From the NCBI GenBank assembly GCA_009617715.1, contig VTFK01000329.1, forward strand, positions 1 to 64,000: a stretch of DNA of 64,000 bases, given 5' to 3'. A program made the translations under genes and the position numbers. A model generated the notes under the pieces. It saw nothing but the letters and a program-made list of their open reading frames with translations. It was not told the DNA's origin and made no database searches. The stretch is from Plectrocnemia conspersa. Its lineage: Eukaryota > Arthropoda > Insecta > Trichoptera > Polycentropodidae. This document shows, piece after piece, positions 45,601 to 59,322 of the stretch (its first letter is position 1; each line of letters begins with the position of its first letter).

Positions 45601-48069
45601 GAAGTCAATTGGTGCAAAGTCTGATGACTACAGTGAATTTGATTTCAGTTTGAGCAGCGTTGTTTGTGCATATGCTCAAGCATATGTCTCCATATTAGCC
45701 AGCATTTCTATACCATATTTATCAAAAACAATATACCACACGTAATAATATGTCGTAGAAATTGTTCGACTTTGTCGTAGAAATTGTTTGAGTTCTCTTC
45801 TGACGCTCGTTTAATTCATGCGGCACCCATCTATCTAGCTTTGTTGAATTTTTTTAAATGGTGCAATAATATTTGAAAATTAAAAATAAATATGTATTTG
45901 GTTCACTTTAGTTTTCAGCTCACCATTATCTATAGTCTACTTGGCTTTTTTAATGATTAAAATATTAAAAACGCAACTTCTCAAACAACGTCGTTGATAT
46001 TTCAAACTTTTATCTGAAATAAAACTATTCAAAAGACACGTTTGCAAGAACCAAATTAAATCGAACCTTTCGTACCTAATAATCTAATAAAATTAGATAA
46101 TCACACATCAATGCGATTTTTTTAATTTATTATAAATAAAAGACATACTGATGTTCTCAAAATTACTGCGTAATAGAGAAAATAAAATATTTAGAATATT
46201 ATCTGATACATTTTATTTATACGAGAAGAGACGAAAAATACATAAGAATAAATCTAAATGTACACATTAATAATCTTGTTATCGAGAATTCTGGAGAAAA
46301 TTATTAAGATTTTTTAACGATTTTTAATAATAATTTTATTAGATAGTACTCAATCAATTAAAGGGCTGTCTATAATATTTGCCCGTCATTGGATTTTATA
46401 TTTTAAGACCTATCTTCTTAATTTTATTTAAAAAATATATATTTCACATAGACGGATTTATCTTATTGTGGATTTTATTACATAATTAAATCTAAATGCT
46501 AATTTGTATGATATGATATCGTACATGGACATGACGTAACTTTGCGTCAATATAAATCATACGAGTCCCTATTTATAACTATATTATACTTAAACTGCGA
46601 GACTCCGTCCTTCGATTTAGAATTATCATATTGATATCTAATCCTTCAACTTTATGACTACTAAAGTAGTCATTTAAAAGTGTGCGCAAATATATTTTTC
46701 GTCTCTTCTACAGTAATTCACATTATATTTGCTATAGTAGATGTCAAGTTATATTCATATCGCAATATAAATATGAATTTTGCCGAATATTGTTTATTTA
46801 AAAAATGTTTCACAAGCGCAAAATTGTACATACAAATTATTATAATAAACGACACCATTATCAAATTAAATAAATAAATACTACTACTATTTTCAAATAA
46901 TAACACACGAAAATTTTATCATCCGTAAAACGCTTTTAAATTATCTCAAAAAAGAAAGCTTTAATCAATAGTTGATAATAATAATAATAAAAATCAGCAA
47001 TGTTATGGAAAATAATAATAATAATAATGAAAGAAATACTTAATATTGCGTCCTGAAGTTGAACAGGTTTTAGATAAAGAAAAATCATCACATAACAAAA
47101 AAATAAGTGTTATACTGATAAAATAAATAAATAAATCAGCATTTCACCGCGGACACTGCCATATATAATATTTCACTACATATACATGTGTATCGTGTAT
47201 TAGATATAATAAAAAATAATAGTGTCCTTATGTTGAATATTCACCGACGATTTTCATTTAAATAAGATGTAAAACTTTTTCAAATTGTGCTAATATTAAA
47301 AAAATAAATAAATAAAAAACGCATGTATCAAAATAACATAAGTGAAGAAGAAACCCAGAAATATCGATATGTCAACTTTATAAAATAATAGATAAAAAAT
47401 TAATGATCACTCCTTCGTGCACGTTAAATTATATTTTATTTTCAACACTGTCCAAAATTAATATATAGTTAAGTGAAATTATAGTATTTAAATTAATAGT
47501 TAAAAACACACACATTTATTATTATGTATAGGCGTCAGAGTCTGATGGGCGATTCTTTTTATTTTATTAATTCATTTTCGCGCGTTATAAATAATTATTA
47601 AATTAAAATATAAACTGATGAAATAAATGTGCAGCGTGAGTGTGCGACTTTTTTTTATACAAGTGAAAGTGTGGGGGGGTACTATATATTATATATATGT
47701 ATGTATATTTATTACTTATGATTAGTTAGGTAAGAAAGACATTTTAAATAAAATATTTAAAAAAACGATGATTTACAAAAAAATATAATACTAAATTTAG
47801 TGTTACGAGTGATAGACTGTCGCGATAGTTATCAGCTGCCCGAGAGCCAGGGTTCCCTCGGATGTAGCCCTATAACACATACAAATTACTCAAAAAAATA
47901 CATACACATACACGGACATACAGACACACATACACACATACACACACAAATACTACATTTAATACGCGATCGGTGTTAAAACAATTATTGTAAGGGCGAG
48001 GGATAAATGTAACATCTGGCGCAATAGTTAACCCGAAATTCTAAAAAAATCTCAAGTAGAAAAGAGAGA

Positions 48070-48071
48070 TT

Positions 48072-48165
<94 letters not shown>
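48070..48165. repeat. (TA)n microsatellite with AAATATA interruptions
   Basis: TA runs broken twice by AAATATATA. Intergenic, downstream of the ADAM gene. Confidence 0.9.
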
Positions 48166-48168
<3 letters not shown>

Positions 48169-49580
48169 CGGATTTTATCGCGATTGTGCCTTACTATGCG
48201 CATATATTTTGGCTATATATTTCGTTTTTGCCATTATCACTCGTAATTCGTGATCATGACGGGATCATCGTTACCGAAATATTAACGCAAAGTATGTTGC
48301 AATCCAATAAAATCCGATTTTTAAATTATACATATATATTTAAATCATGAAATAGGTTTCAGACATGTATAATAGAGTGTTAAACGAACGGAGATACATA
48401 TATATATAATATATACATATATACACCATTATATGGCCACCATTCGTCCCGGTTTTGGAGTCCTTGTGTTCCATCAGTGGCGAATTTTTGTTATACTTTT
48501 AATATCTGCAACGTTTGATTAAAAATTGATTGGTCTAATGATAATATAAAAACGAATTGATCAGCCTAATATATGCACTTCAAAAGGTTCGCATTTGAAT
48601 ATTTTATTTGGTTATGTAAATATCTTCTAAGTAAGCTAATTAAAAGTTTGTATTTTATAGCTTTTATTTATAAACGAAATTATTAAATAAAAATAGCAGA
48701 CTAATCAAATTTTGATCAAATAGCGCAGATTATGCAATGTATCGTTTGCAATGTGATACATGTTTTATCACATGACTATGTATCACATATTATGCAAATT
48801 ATTTTTCAGGTCTCGTTTTTATTATTATAATTTAATGATAAATTTTTCTCATGTTGAGAATTAATAAATTTGATTTATTATCAAAATAAAAAAGAGAAAC
48901 TATATATGTAAATATATTTTAGTCTTATACAATGTATTAAACTATTAACAAAATTGAATTGAAAAAAAAACACAATGTGTCTATTTATGATTGTTACATC
49001 AAAAAATATTGTAAATATGACGAAGAAAAAATCTAGTGCCAGACCCAAACTAATACTTAAATTAACGATAATAATTACGATAAAAGTATATATTTTTTCT
49101 TGTTAAAAACATCTAATAAAGTGCACCCCAATAGCGATTTTAATAAAAAAAATGGATTATAACAAAAAGGTAGTAGTATTACGTACTATTATTTTCAATT
49201 TAAGTTTTAATGTATATAAATTTTAAAATTCCTAAATACAACAGATGTTAAAACATGTCTCAAACACTAACGATTTATCGAAATAATATATAATAAATAA
49301 TATATGTATCATTATCATCAAAATATTATTTTAATGAATAAATTGTTTTCATCTTATCGCCACTGAAATATCCATAGAAAAATTCTGTATTAATTTTAAA
49401 AATGATAACTCTGTTCTTTGTTGAAAAAACTGTATAAAATGTTAATTGCAAATCATAGATTTGACTTTTACACTGTAATTGTATTATATTCTAAATTTTA
49501 AGTGACCATTCTAAATGAATATATGTATATGTGTATATGTATATATATATACATATATATTTATATGTATATAATGTTAT

Positions 49581-49696
49581 ATATAGGGCTACCATAAGTC
49601 CGCGGTGACCTGTATTTTTATTTTGTTATTCATTTCAATATGGACTATGGGTATTTTATTTTTTTGTTGCCAAATTATTAAAATAGCCCTATATAT
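49581..49696. mobile_element. Short inverted-repeat element (~115 bp)
   Basis: Ends TATATATAGGGCTA and, inverted, TAGCCCTATATATA, with GC-raised inner sequence ACCATAAGTCCGCGGTGACC. Looks like a tiny MITE inserted at a TA-rich site. Coding capacity none. Confidence 0.45.
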
Positions 49697-51688
49697 AAAT
49701 ATGTATGTATATTATATACAAGAATGTTTAATGAGGGTTTAACATGCTTGAAAGGTAAAGTGTTGTGTTATATAAAAAATGCGATTGCGCAAACATTTGC
49801 TCACGGTAGTATAAATTATATTATCGAAAATAATGTGTTATGAATTTAAAAAATCAAAACAATAAAAAGACATACGATATGAAAACGAAAAACGGTTACG
49901 TATTATTTCTATTTTTATTTTTATTTTCGAAATTACCATGTAAATAGTGCGACATTATTAATTTGAAAATAAATGTAAAATAATTAAAAAATAGACAAAT
50001 TCAAATTTGATAAAGCATTCGATTTTATTTATTTGATACATTCCTTAACATCCTGTTACGTCTATTCATTATACCTATAATAATAATATAAATACTTTTT
50101 TATATATATTTGTAACATTTATCTAAAACATTTTATTATATAAAAGAAACAATAATGTAAACATAATTAAATTAAAAACAATACAAGTCAGTAACGTTGA
50201 TTAAATAATTTTAGATAAGAATTAATTTACTTTTAAATATGCGCTAGAGAAGAGTGGGCAGTGCGTTGATGAAAATCTACTCTCTCGGCCTTCTATGAGG
50301 TGCTATATTGTGCATTCGATCAGTATTTTACTCGAGTGTTTGACGTTACATATGGTTTTCTGCTAAGATTATTTTATGGCAAAAAAAAATAATGTTTTAA
50401 TAATAATTTTTTGTCAAATCAAAATATTATTGATAAAAAAAATAAAAACGATAACTTCAGAATATCATAAAAAAATCGATATTTATTATTAACACTATAT
50501 GAACTATAAATATTCAAAAGAATATCCACATGAATTCTATACCGGCTTTTAAAACGAACAACCGAAAGAATGCACTCAAGGGGCCGTAAACGCAATTATT
50601 ACTAAAAGTGCATATTTATTTATTTATAAGACATTTTAATAATTTTTACAAAGCATTCCAGATACCCATACAAAAATTTTCCATTTTTTGCCAACAACAA
50701 AAGAATGCGGCCAAATTAAGGAACTTTTTCCTAAATCAATTTTTTCTCAAATTGTAAGAAGTACAGTGAAAACATTGTTTTATAAGAATAAAAATTTAAA
50801 TATTTTACTGCTGCTTTTGAAATTAGAAAAACGGCGGGCAAAATATTTTTGCTATTCTTTGACACACACGACCTTATAAATTTCAGAACATAATATTCGA
50901 GATATCATTTCAATCAGTCACATTACTTCTGAACTTTATCGCACACTCTCAGAAAATGCGCTCTCAGAGAGCCTCCAGATACTTTATTAACCACAGAAAC
51001 TGAGCAGTCCCAAACCAGAAATTTTGATTCCCAATAATAATAATTTACAAATGTAGCAACTAATTAATCAATGATTTATATTTACACCAATTAAGTTAAA
51101 TCACGAAAAATTACCACAGCGTCATCTTACAAGCAAAATATTAGTTTTAACATGGCTAAAAATGGTAACATTTACGAAAAACTAGACCTTATTCACAAAT
51201 TTTCGGAGTGGTAACAAAAAAATGGTCAAAATAATCAAATAACAGTTTCTACCATTATGTATAAGACTTTTCACATAGCAGTTTTAATACACATACATAC
51301 ATGCATGGTTGTAGCGAAGGGTATACCCTCTGGTATATTTGTAAAAATAGCATATACCCACTGGTTAAATTATTCTGCATACTGAGAATTTGTGACTTTT
51401 TTCAATTTTGTTTAAAACAGTTTTTGAACTCAAATATCTATCAAAAAACTGAAATTTTATTAATAAGTAATTTCTTTAGTTTTTTTTAAATGCTCTAGAT
51501 TTAGATTTTTGTGCGAAATATCTAACAAAAAATCTGAAAATTTGTGGACGTGCCAAATTTTTATTTTTCTTATTTTTATTTTTGAAACAGACCTTAATTT
51601 AATATTTGTAGTTTTTATCTTTTTCTTCAAAACAGGCTCTAAATATAGATTGTGATAATATTGTTTTTATAATTTGGAGAGTTTATAT

Positions 51689-53001
51689 TTAATAATATAA
51701 ATTATTTACAGGAACTTTTTTATAACTAGAACTATTTATTCTCAATCGTTTTGTTTCTTTAACAAAACGATTTTTATTGCTATTACTACCAGTACTTTTG
51801 CTTTTTTTACCTTGCCAATATTTTCTACTATCCTCTCTCAATACTATTAAAAACATATAAATTATGAAACCTTGGACTGTTGTCATTATACAAAATAAAT
51901 AGTTAAGAACAATATATGTTGAAAATAATCCAAACATCCAACTAAGACCAAAAAGGAAAAACATCAAAAAACTCACAGAAGCTTTGCGCTTAAACTCATT
52001 TGGGTTACCGTGTTTTGTTAAATCGCTTTTTTTAAAAAATGAATATAATAATAATAAGTAAAGTACTACGTTTAATAAAATAATTGCAATTATGGGAGTG
52101 TAGACCGTGAGCCAAAATCCAAGTCCACAAGGATAGCAAAAGCTATACAACGAACTATCTCTCTTTACTCTCCTCAGATAGTTATGTCTATCAAATATCA
52201 ATAACAATCCAACAATTACCAATGGCAGTAACCAACCATATAGGCTAGCTTTTAATAATTTATGGGAATATTTTTGATTATCATCCTTGACCAATTTTAT
52301 ATATGAAAGAATAGCTGATATAGACATCCAAAAAAAAGAGGCTAAAACTGAAAAATGTAAAGTGGATCCTAAAATAATACAGGTCAGTGAATCCTTTTTT
52401 AAAACCCCATTCAAAATAAACATCAATATCATCAGAGCTATAGCAGCTGAAAGATTCATCCAGATTTTGTTGGCAAATTTGTTTCTCCAATTTTTGAATC
52501 TAGCAGTCAATCCAATTCCAATCAATCCAATGAGTGAAAGCAAACATCCTACATAAGTTGTAATCTTTAATGCCTGCTCATGACCATTTGTAATTTTACT
52601 TTCTTCACTCTCAATCAATAGAGAGAAATATGTCAAATGATAGCATCTACACGTGTCATATCCTATCAAAGATTGTCTCTCTAACAATTCGCAACCCTTT
52701 TGAGACCAGTTTCCTAGTTTTCCATCATTGAAATCCCAAAACACACAAGTCATTTTCAAATCCATGTAGAGTACAGTGGACTTAATGTGAATGTCTACAT
52801 AATAGTTAGTGTCGATCATTTTATTTGCTAGTGATATACCAACGATTGCTCCATCGACATTCAAATCACCATTTTTGGGAAAAAGCGTGTCCTTGTCGAA
52901 CACCACAATTGATAATTTCTGCGCTGTGTTTATGTTCATGATTGAAGATAGGTCTATGATTATATCAACATTTTGAGTCCTTGAGCTGTTTTTGAGATTG
53001 T
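51689..53001 (-). CDS. Adhesion GPCR copy 1, exon 7 (GPS, 7TM, tail)
   Basis: Acceptor TAATTTCAG at 53003-53002. One long exon carries the second half of GAIN, the GPS, all seven helices and the C-terminus ending NNLYY, with TAA at 51691-51689. Seven hydrophobic segments can be counted by eye. An intron-free 7TM exon is the same in both copies. Confidence 0.92.
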
Positions 53002-55650
53002 CTGAAATTAAAACAATATTTTAAGTATATCATTAATCATCAAACACATATAAATATTGTATGTACCATCGCTTAAAAATGATATTTCTTTCTGTGATGA
53101 TTTTACTTCAACAGTGTATACAGGTCTATATTCGTCCGTTTCAATCACTGACACAGCCATATTTTCAGTTTTAAAATATAAGTCTTGAGAATTCGTAGAG
53201 ATATCTGCAGTATTCAAAATTTCTTCAAATGTTTCAAATACTTCTTTCAAGTTAGTGTCATTGTCTTTTTTATCAAAAATTTTATCAATTTCGTTAACGG
53301 CTAATTGTACAGAATCATTTAAGGATATCCCAACTAATATTTCGTCCAATGCAATTTTTACATCTTTAACAATATCAGCTTTTTCTGGCACATTTTTTGA
53401 AAATCTTTTTAGTGTTATGTTATTAAAATCGTCCTCCTGTAAATTAATCAAATTATGTTAATATTATAACACTGTTCCTACATTATTTATTACATTTACG
53501 TTTATATATTGTACCTGAATATCATATGATGAATTTATTTTACTAGAAATCTAAAATATTAATAATATAGTAAAATTTATTAATTATTAGTTCAAATAAA
53601 TGGCTCTTAATATATATATACCTTAATCCAATGTGATCCAGTATTAAAATTACTCTCGCACCTGTATTCTTCGTACTTATGATTTTTTTGTGGGAGCCAT
53701 GACCAACGAGGAAACAGTACGCCAGATACGTCGAGATCTACAGAATGACATGAAATTAAAATCTTACATCTAATTATAAAAATCAAATACCCGCAAAAAC
53801 TTTTTACTGACTATTGTAATAACTTAGGTTAAGTTACTTAATAACTTAAAAATTAAAGTTACATTTTTATGAAGTTACTTGTTGTATATTATATATAAAG
53901 TTACTTGTTACTATTTCCTATTTTGATACTGCGATTTCTCCCGAGTTTTTTTTTTTGAACAAACATTATAATAATATTTTCACTAGATCAGAAAATGATA
54001 TTGATACTTATTAGTTAATTTAGCTGCTAATTAAAACAATATTACATTTATATTAAAAAATATTACCTTGTGTTAATCCATTAAAATTGCATCTATGTAT
54101 ATCTCTCGAATAAATAACATTTTTATCATACACCATTTTGTCTGATTGGTTATAGATATGATATAAAACTTCACCAGTATCATAAATTCTTTTAAGCCTG
54201 TAATCATATTTATTTATTTGAAGGTCCTCTGCAATACTATAAATTATTTTTTTAATTATTATTATAAGACATTCTTAATATACACATATATAACATATTA
54301 TTAAAAATATACATACCGGTCTATATCGAACAGTTTTATATTAAAAATATTTGGATAACGAAATAAAACTGCATAAGTGTTAATAGTAGTATCTTTTATC
54401 CAAAGTACCTTATCACTTACAGCAAAAATATATCCATAATCGGTATAGCATCGACACCAGTAATAACCATCTTTTTTTGTGTCTATGAATGTGGAATTAT
54501 TTTCACTTTTAAAATTTGTCGATATTGGATAAAACGTTTCTGAATCAGTAAGACATCGAATATTTATATTTTGCACTTTTAGTTTTAATGAAAGAATTAT
54601 TTTAAGTTTATTATCTCTGAAAACGAAATAAAAACTTTAATATTTTTGATAATGAAAATAGATAATTACTAATGTTAGTCTATGACGTCGGTATTAATCT
54701 ATCGAATTATATCAGTTTTTTTATGATTACGTAATAACTATTTTTATAATAAATATTTTTTTAGTTTAAACAACATTTAAGTTTCCGTTATATTACAAAA
54801 AATAATTTCAACGATAATTTGCTATAAGTTATTACACCAATGATTTGTTAGCAATGAATGGGAGGGAAAGTTCACCGAAAAGTGTTGCATTCTAAGGCTT
54901 TCCTTAGAACGAAATAATAAACATGTATGCGTTTATGAATGAGTTAAAAGGAACTTGTACAAAAAATCTATTGATATAAAAAGCTAATTTAATGACAAAA
55001 ATGTAACATTTAATGGTAAAGTTATGTTTCTCAAATAATGTTATTACTAAATTAGCCAATATTTTTGTTAGATTAATAATATAATTTAATTCTTACTTCG
55101 TCACATTGATATGTAGTTTTTCAATGAGTATATCTTCTTCACATAATAAATCAGAATCTTTCCCAAAATCTGAATTTTCAATCATAAACTCGTATTTCAT
55201 ATAATTACTCATTTGGAATATCTCCTTTCCATTAATCAGATTGAAAATATCTTTCATTTTTAGAGCAGTCACGCCATATGCCTCGTATTTGCACTGAGTA
55301 ATCACAAATTGTTTCGTTGCATTGTTAAGCTCTAAACAATCACCTCTATCGTGACTGTTAAAATACCACACTTCCTTACTTAATATCGGATGGCCTAAAA
55401 TTTGAGTATAATTGCTTCCTATCGGCCAATATATAAACGGGCCTTTATCATAAGCTCGAACTACATCCAAAAATATATAAGGTCCGTTATTGAACTTCAC
55501 TGATTTACAATTACTGAATTTCCAATTGAATGTATTATTGGTGTCATCCACTGAATAATTTTCATTAAGAACGCTAGTAGATTTATTATTAAATGCTTTA
55601 ACTAGACAAAACGTAAAGCACAATACTATTAATGTGTTTAATTTATACAT
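51689..55650 (-). CDS. Adhesion GPCR (family B2), copy 1, complete coding region
   Basis: Seven exons on the minus strand, all phases consistent: 55650-55097, 54616-54317, 54236-54067, 53737-53622, 53550-53515, 53436-53067, 53001-51689; 2,859 nt, 952 residues. It starts with a hydrophobic signal peptide (MYKLNTLIVLCFTFCLVKAF). The N-terminal ~330 residues match no domain I recognise. A GAIN-like region leads to a GPS at about residues 600-640 (CVFWDF..GKLGNWSQKGC, then CRCYHLTYF; cleavage expected at HL/T). A 7TM region follows, with family marks SLYGWLLP, LFGLSWMFG and VQGFIIYMF, and a short Lys/Ser-rich tail. Acts at the plasma membrane as a tethered-agonist receptor; the ligand is unknown. 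A close paralog lies upstream on the same strand. Class is sure; orthology to a named insect receptor is not claimed. Confidence 0.92.
53067..53436 (-). CDS. Adhesion GPCR copy 1, exon 6 (GAIN-like region)
   Basis: Acceptor AATTTACAG, donor GATG|GTACAT, 370 nt. Reads EDDFNNITLKRFSKNVPEKA, then NDSVQLAVNEIDKIF and ENMAVSVIET. Helical first part and 'TENMAVSV' strand fit a GAIN domain. Copy 2 aligns along the whole exon. Confidence 0.88.
53515..53550 (-). CDS. Adhesion GPCR copy 1, 36-nt exon 5
   Basis: A micro-exon between ATATTTTAG and CAG|GTACAA, coding ISSKINSSYDIQ, phase 0 at both ends. Copy 2 has a matching 51-nt exon at 63778-63828, which supports it. Confidence 0.75.
53622..53737 (-). 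CDS. Adhesion GPCR copy 1, exon 4 (W..C..N..GSHW linker)
   Basis: Acceptor CATTCTGTAG, donor ATTAAG|GTATAT, 116 nt. Reads LDVSGVLFPRWSWLPQKNHK, then YEEYRCESNFNTGSHWIK. A Trp/Pro start, a Cys and a final GSHW occur before the GAIN region in many adhesion GPCRs. The second copy has the matching segment QEYKCERNFNSGSHWIE. Confidence 0.82.
54067..54236 (-). CDS. Adhesion GPCR copy 1, exon 3
   Basis: Acceptor AATTTATAG, donor CACAAG|GTAATA, 170 nt, phases matching both neighbours. Reads IAEDLQINKYDYRLKRIYDT and ends IHRCNFNGLTQ. Unrecognised ectodomain sequence. Confidence 0.78.
54317..54616 (-). CDS. Adhesion GPCR copy 1, exon 2
   Basis: Acceptor CGTTTTCAG, donor GACCG|GTATGT, 300 nt. Reads DNKLKIILSLKLKVQNINIR, then KKDGYYWCRCYTDYGYIFAV. 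The YYWCRC motif resembles the cysteine-bearing core of an Ig-like or small ectodomain, but this is a guess. Confidence 0.8.
55097..55650 (-). CDS. Adhesion GPCR copy 1, exon 1 (signal peptide and N-terminal ectodomain)
   Basis: ATG at 55648-55650 is followed by a ~20-residue hydrophobic leader, then several N-glycosylation sequons (NKST, NYS, NYT, NAT, NVT). Donor ACGAA|GTAAGA. Contains FIYWPIGSNYTQILGHPILS. No named domain recognised. A secretory leader right at the ATG makes this start convincing. Confidence 0.85.
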
Positions 55651-57737
55651 GATATTTTTTTAAATAATAATTGGCTTAGAATAGAATACTTGCTTATAAT
55701 AAATTCAATTACAAACTGCCGAAAAAATAATATACAATTGATAATATAATATTGAACATAGTAGATAACTGTGAATTATCTTTTAAAAATTTGTTTAACT
55801 ATTTTTTTGACGTTAGTGTGAATTTATTTGCTTAGCGTATAATAGATAATATACGCCTTGCAAATAAATTCGATTAAAGACATTTTGACTAAACATACAG
55901 TGCCAACTTAACTTGGAAGTCAGTATGAAAGCAGCAGAAGAGTTTCTTTCAAAAGAAATTTCTATAAATATATTTAACGCACATATATTTAACGTAAAAA
56001 GCAATTTATTTTTATTCGCACATGTACTAAATTTCTAATTATGGAAGAACGTATTTTTTTCTCTATTGTCTGCTGTTGCCAGCTTAGTCCTTACGGTCTA
56101 AGCTATTCCTGCCTTAGCATGAGCAACAGGACTCAATACATTATTACATAGCAACCGTCCGGAGTTGTATTAAATTAGCATAATTAACGTGTTTATGTAT
56201 ATTTACCTTAAAATACTTTTACTGAGTATTTAAATGACTTAAGATCTGATTATGTAATATTTTGCGTTCTTGTGAACTACAAAAAATACTGTTGGGTCTT
56301 ATTCTTAATACTCGCGTTAATTAACATTAACCAAAATGATTATCCATCAACAATGAAACAATACAATAGCGTAAAGGATGGGATCACACACAAAAACCCT
56401 CGTTACGACCAGAAAATCACATAAATAAGGCAGGCAAATGAGCGCGGTCTTATAAACGCTGCATTATAAGCGCTGCGTCATAAGAGCGTTTACCAAAGTA
56501 GCGCTGTAACAAAATAGCGTGCGTCAAATGGCAGAGAGACATATGAGCGCTTTAAAAAAGAGAGCACGTCATAAGAGCGCAAAAATACTTGGAGAATATC
56601 AAGTAATGAATATTTTACGAATTAGGAATATAAAATATAAGTAAATTGTTGCACTATCAAACCAGAAAGTCTATAAAATAAATGAAATTAAAAATTAAAA
56701 TGAAAATTATATAAAAAAAATTGTAGAATTTACAATTTTATATACTTAAACTTATTTCAGAAACAATATTTTTATTAGGTTAAAAATAATAATAATAAAC
56801 TATTATGCTAATCTCTTTTAGTAAATTGATTAGTGTTTTTATAAATTGATATATTATTCTATAGTTTTGGGTCTCTGGGTATCTGCACAGTAAATGGATC
56901 TCTTGGTGCAGAGGTATTATATTAGGTTAACAATTTTTACTTGGCGCACCATACCAATTAATTGTCATAATATTTAAGATTATAATAAGATTCGTATTCA
57001 TTATTTGCATCAAATATTGATTATATAGTGGTTAGATATCATTCATACTACTGTTACTGTCACAGTAATAATAACACGGTTAAATCAAAAAATCAAATTC
57101 ATCGTCACTTCCTTAAGCATCCATTAATATATGTATTTATAAATAATTAAAACACAGATTACTAATTGTTAGTAATTTACTAGCTCGAAAAGACTAATAT
57201 TATTATTTGAGTTGCCGCAAAAATGTCGATAGTTGTCAATCGCTGATTTTATTACTCTTTTTTTCCGTCTTACTAAATTTTATAACCTATTTATTTGATA
57301 ACAGACACACAATATTAAGTAAGAATTATGCTCAATTAGAGCATATAATCCCGTTTCATCCCATATGATAAAAATATAGATACCCTTCGAAGGAAAAAAT
57401 GAGTTTAATTGACACCGTAAATTATCGGTGGCAATTATTGGTCTTAACACCACGCGAAATGACCATGTTACGATGAAATATTTTACAATAAACTTATTAT
57501 TGAGTTATTCGCATAAGCTAAAAATTGAATATTACTAAAATGTGTTTACCGCAAGTTTTTTTACTATTAATAAATTAAAATTGGCAAAATTAGCTCAAAC
57601 ACAAAGCCAATAAATGCATTTCAAGTTTCGTCGACGCACGAGTGCAACGGTTGGAATTCGATGTCGACCAATTGTCGACTTTCTAGCACAAAGGGTTAAC
57701 TATATTCGAAAGACACACAAAATTAGAAAGACATTAC

Positions 57738-57860
57738 CTTGTCAGCAGCACGATGCATAGAATTGTAAATATCCTGGCGGGCCACGGCGCGGCGTCACAC
57801 CCCCCGCCCCCCGCGAGGCCCGCGCTAGAAGGTGCTGAAGGTGAAAAAGACTGGTGCAAC
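57738..57860 (-). other. GC-rich exon-like island inside the MULE
   Basis: Minus-strand sequence ending GACAAG|GTAATG, a good donor. One frame without ATG reads PARIFTILCIVLLTR before the donor, like the core of a signal peptide; another frame has ATG CAT CGT just before the donor. GC is far above the neighbourhood. It could be a 5' exon for the downstream receptor gene, a captured host fragment, or the element's own promoter region. No choice can be made from sequence. Confidence 0.3.
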
Positions 57861-58147
57861 GGTCTTGCATACACAAAATTTGAATTATACACTGCTTAAT
57901 TCTAACACATACACTAAATTACACTATCAATTTATAATGCACTGCTAATTAAAAACATCGAGAACACTTATTCGAGAAAAATGTAACAAAACAATTTACT
58001 CGCCTGCTTACGACCGCGGTCGCATACTTACTGGTGTTTTACAATTCAAGGTTATGCTTTATTAAAAATAACAAATGTCATTCCCCTCAGATTGCATTTG
58101 TCTAGTTTTAAAATATTTATCTCTAATTCGAATTATTTTAATGCAAG

Positions 58148-59322
58148 TTGTTTGTTTATTTTAATGCGAGAGTGACACGAAGGTCACCTTTGCTGTTGTT
58201 GTTGACCTACTTAAAGTATAATGTCGATGATTTCAACTTTATTTATATGAAAAATATTATTATTACCTACGATTTTTTAAATGCAAATTTTGAGTGTAGT
58301 TGTATGCGTGCGTACGGTGCTGCTCCCAAGTGTCAGTCGAGTGCGTTGTCGTTTGCTTGTAACGGTCGTTTACAACATTTTCCTAAATCTTTTAACTACG
58401 TCGCGGTTAACACTGAAACTTTTCGTTGTAATATAAAGACGAACGAGGAAGCGGAGCACTGGATAAAATAATACAGTGCGTTATCCAGAATAAGTTGGAA
58501 TTGTAAACATATGAAAAAAAACCCACCCGATATATTTCACAGTAAGTACTCTAATTAAACTAATAATCTTATATATAATTATTGTTTATAACTTGACCCA
58601 TCGAAAAGAACGCATGGTAAATCAAAAAATTTGTATTGCCAACCTGAAATAGACGTTCTTGTAAAAAAGGTGACTTGTGACACAATCAGGCGTGATAAAT
58701 ATCTGAAGGTAATTTCAATATGTTTTTTTTCCTTTTGATATATAACTCATATTTATACATATGTACAAGAATTCTGTTTAAATTTTAAGGACGGATATCA
58801 AACAATAATACAGTTTATCGGAGACCATAGTCACCCTATAATAAACGCAGAGACGTTATCTTGTTTGCCTCCATCTGAACATATCAAAATAAGTTCTATG
58901 ACTATTTTGATATGGGATTAAAGGTTGGCGAGGCTATTACAATATGATAATTGTAGCATAGAAATGTCAGATGCATCAATTAACCCAAAAATGCATACTG
59001 TTCTTCATTAAGGGAAAAATGGAGAGATTATACTTTAGGTCCACGTAACGACTGTCTCCAGGTAATTTATACTGAAGATGAATATGTTTGCAATGTTGTT
59101 TCTATGAATATTAATGCATTTATTAATTGCAGATTTTGAAAGAGAAAATACCAATATACAGGACATTTAATTAAATATTATGAATCACCGTTTGCTTTTG
59201 TTATTGTAACGCCAATGATGAAAAGAGCTCATTCTCTGCCTTTGACTAATGACATTGTGTTCAAAGACACCACCTCCTCTTGCGATGCGGAGGGCCACTC
59301 GATTACGCCTCTCGAAATGTAA
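58148..59322 (+). pseudogene. Broken MULE transposase / FLYWCH-type remnant
   Basis: Fragments in several frames: TNEEAEHWIK (ends at 58471), then after stops and shifts CDTIRRDKYLK and DGYQTIIQFIGDHSHPIINA (from 58790), and YYESPFAFVIVTPMMKRAHS followed by VFKDTTSSCDAEG (59176-59322). In intact relatives the GY.T.I.....HNH box precedes the CTP.MKR.H and D-S-S-G-N-CD catalytic block. Several internal stops, and the rest of the catalytic domain is missing. Small GT-AG gaps (for example 58702-58789) look like remnant introns. Confidence 0.65.

Larger units (their letters stand above)
45601..51688. other. AT-rich intergenic DNA between the ADAM gene and the receptor genes
   Basis: Besides the microsatellite at 48,070 and the small element at 49,581, only AT-rich sequence with short chance frames is seen. 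A CA-rich low-complexity patch lies near 47,890-47,960. The two flanking genes converge here (plus-strand ADAM, minus-strand receptor), so 3' UTRs may occupy part of it. Confidence 0.45.
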
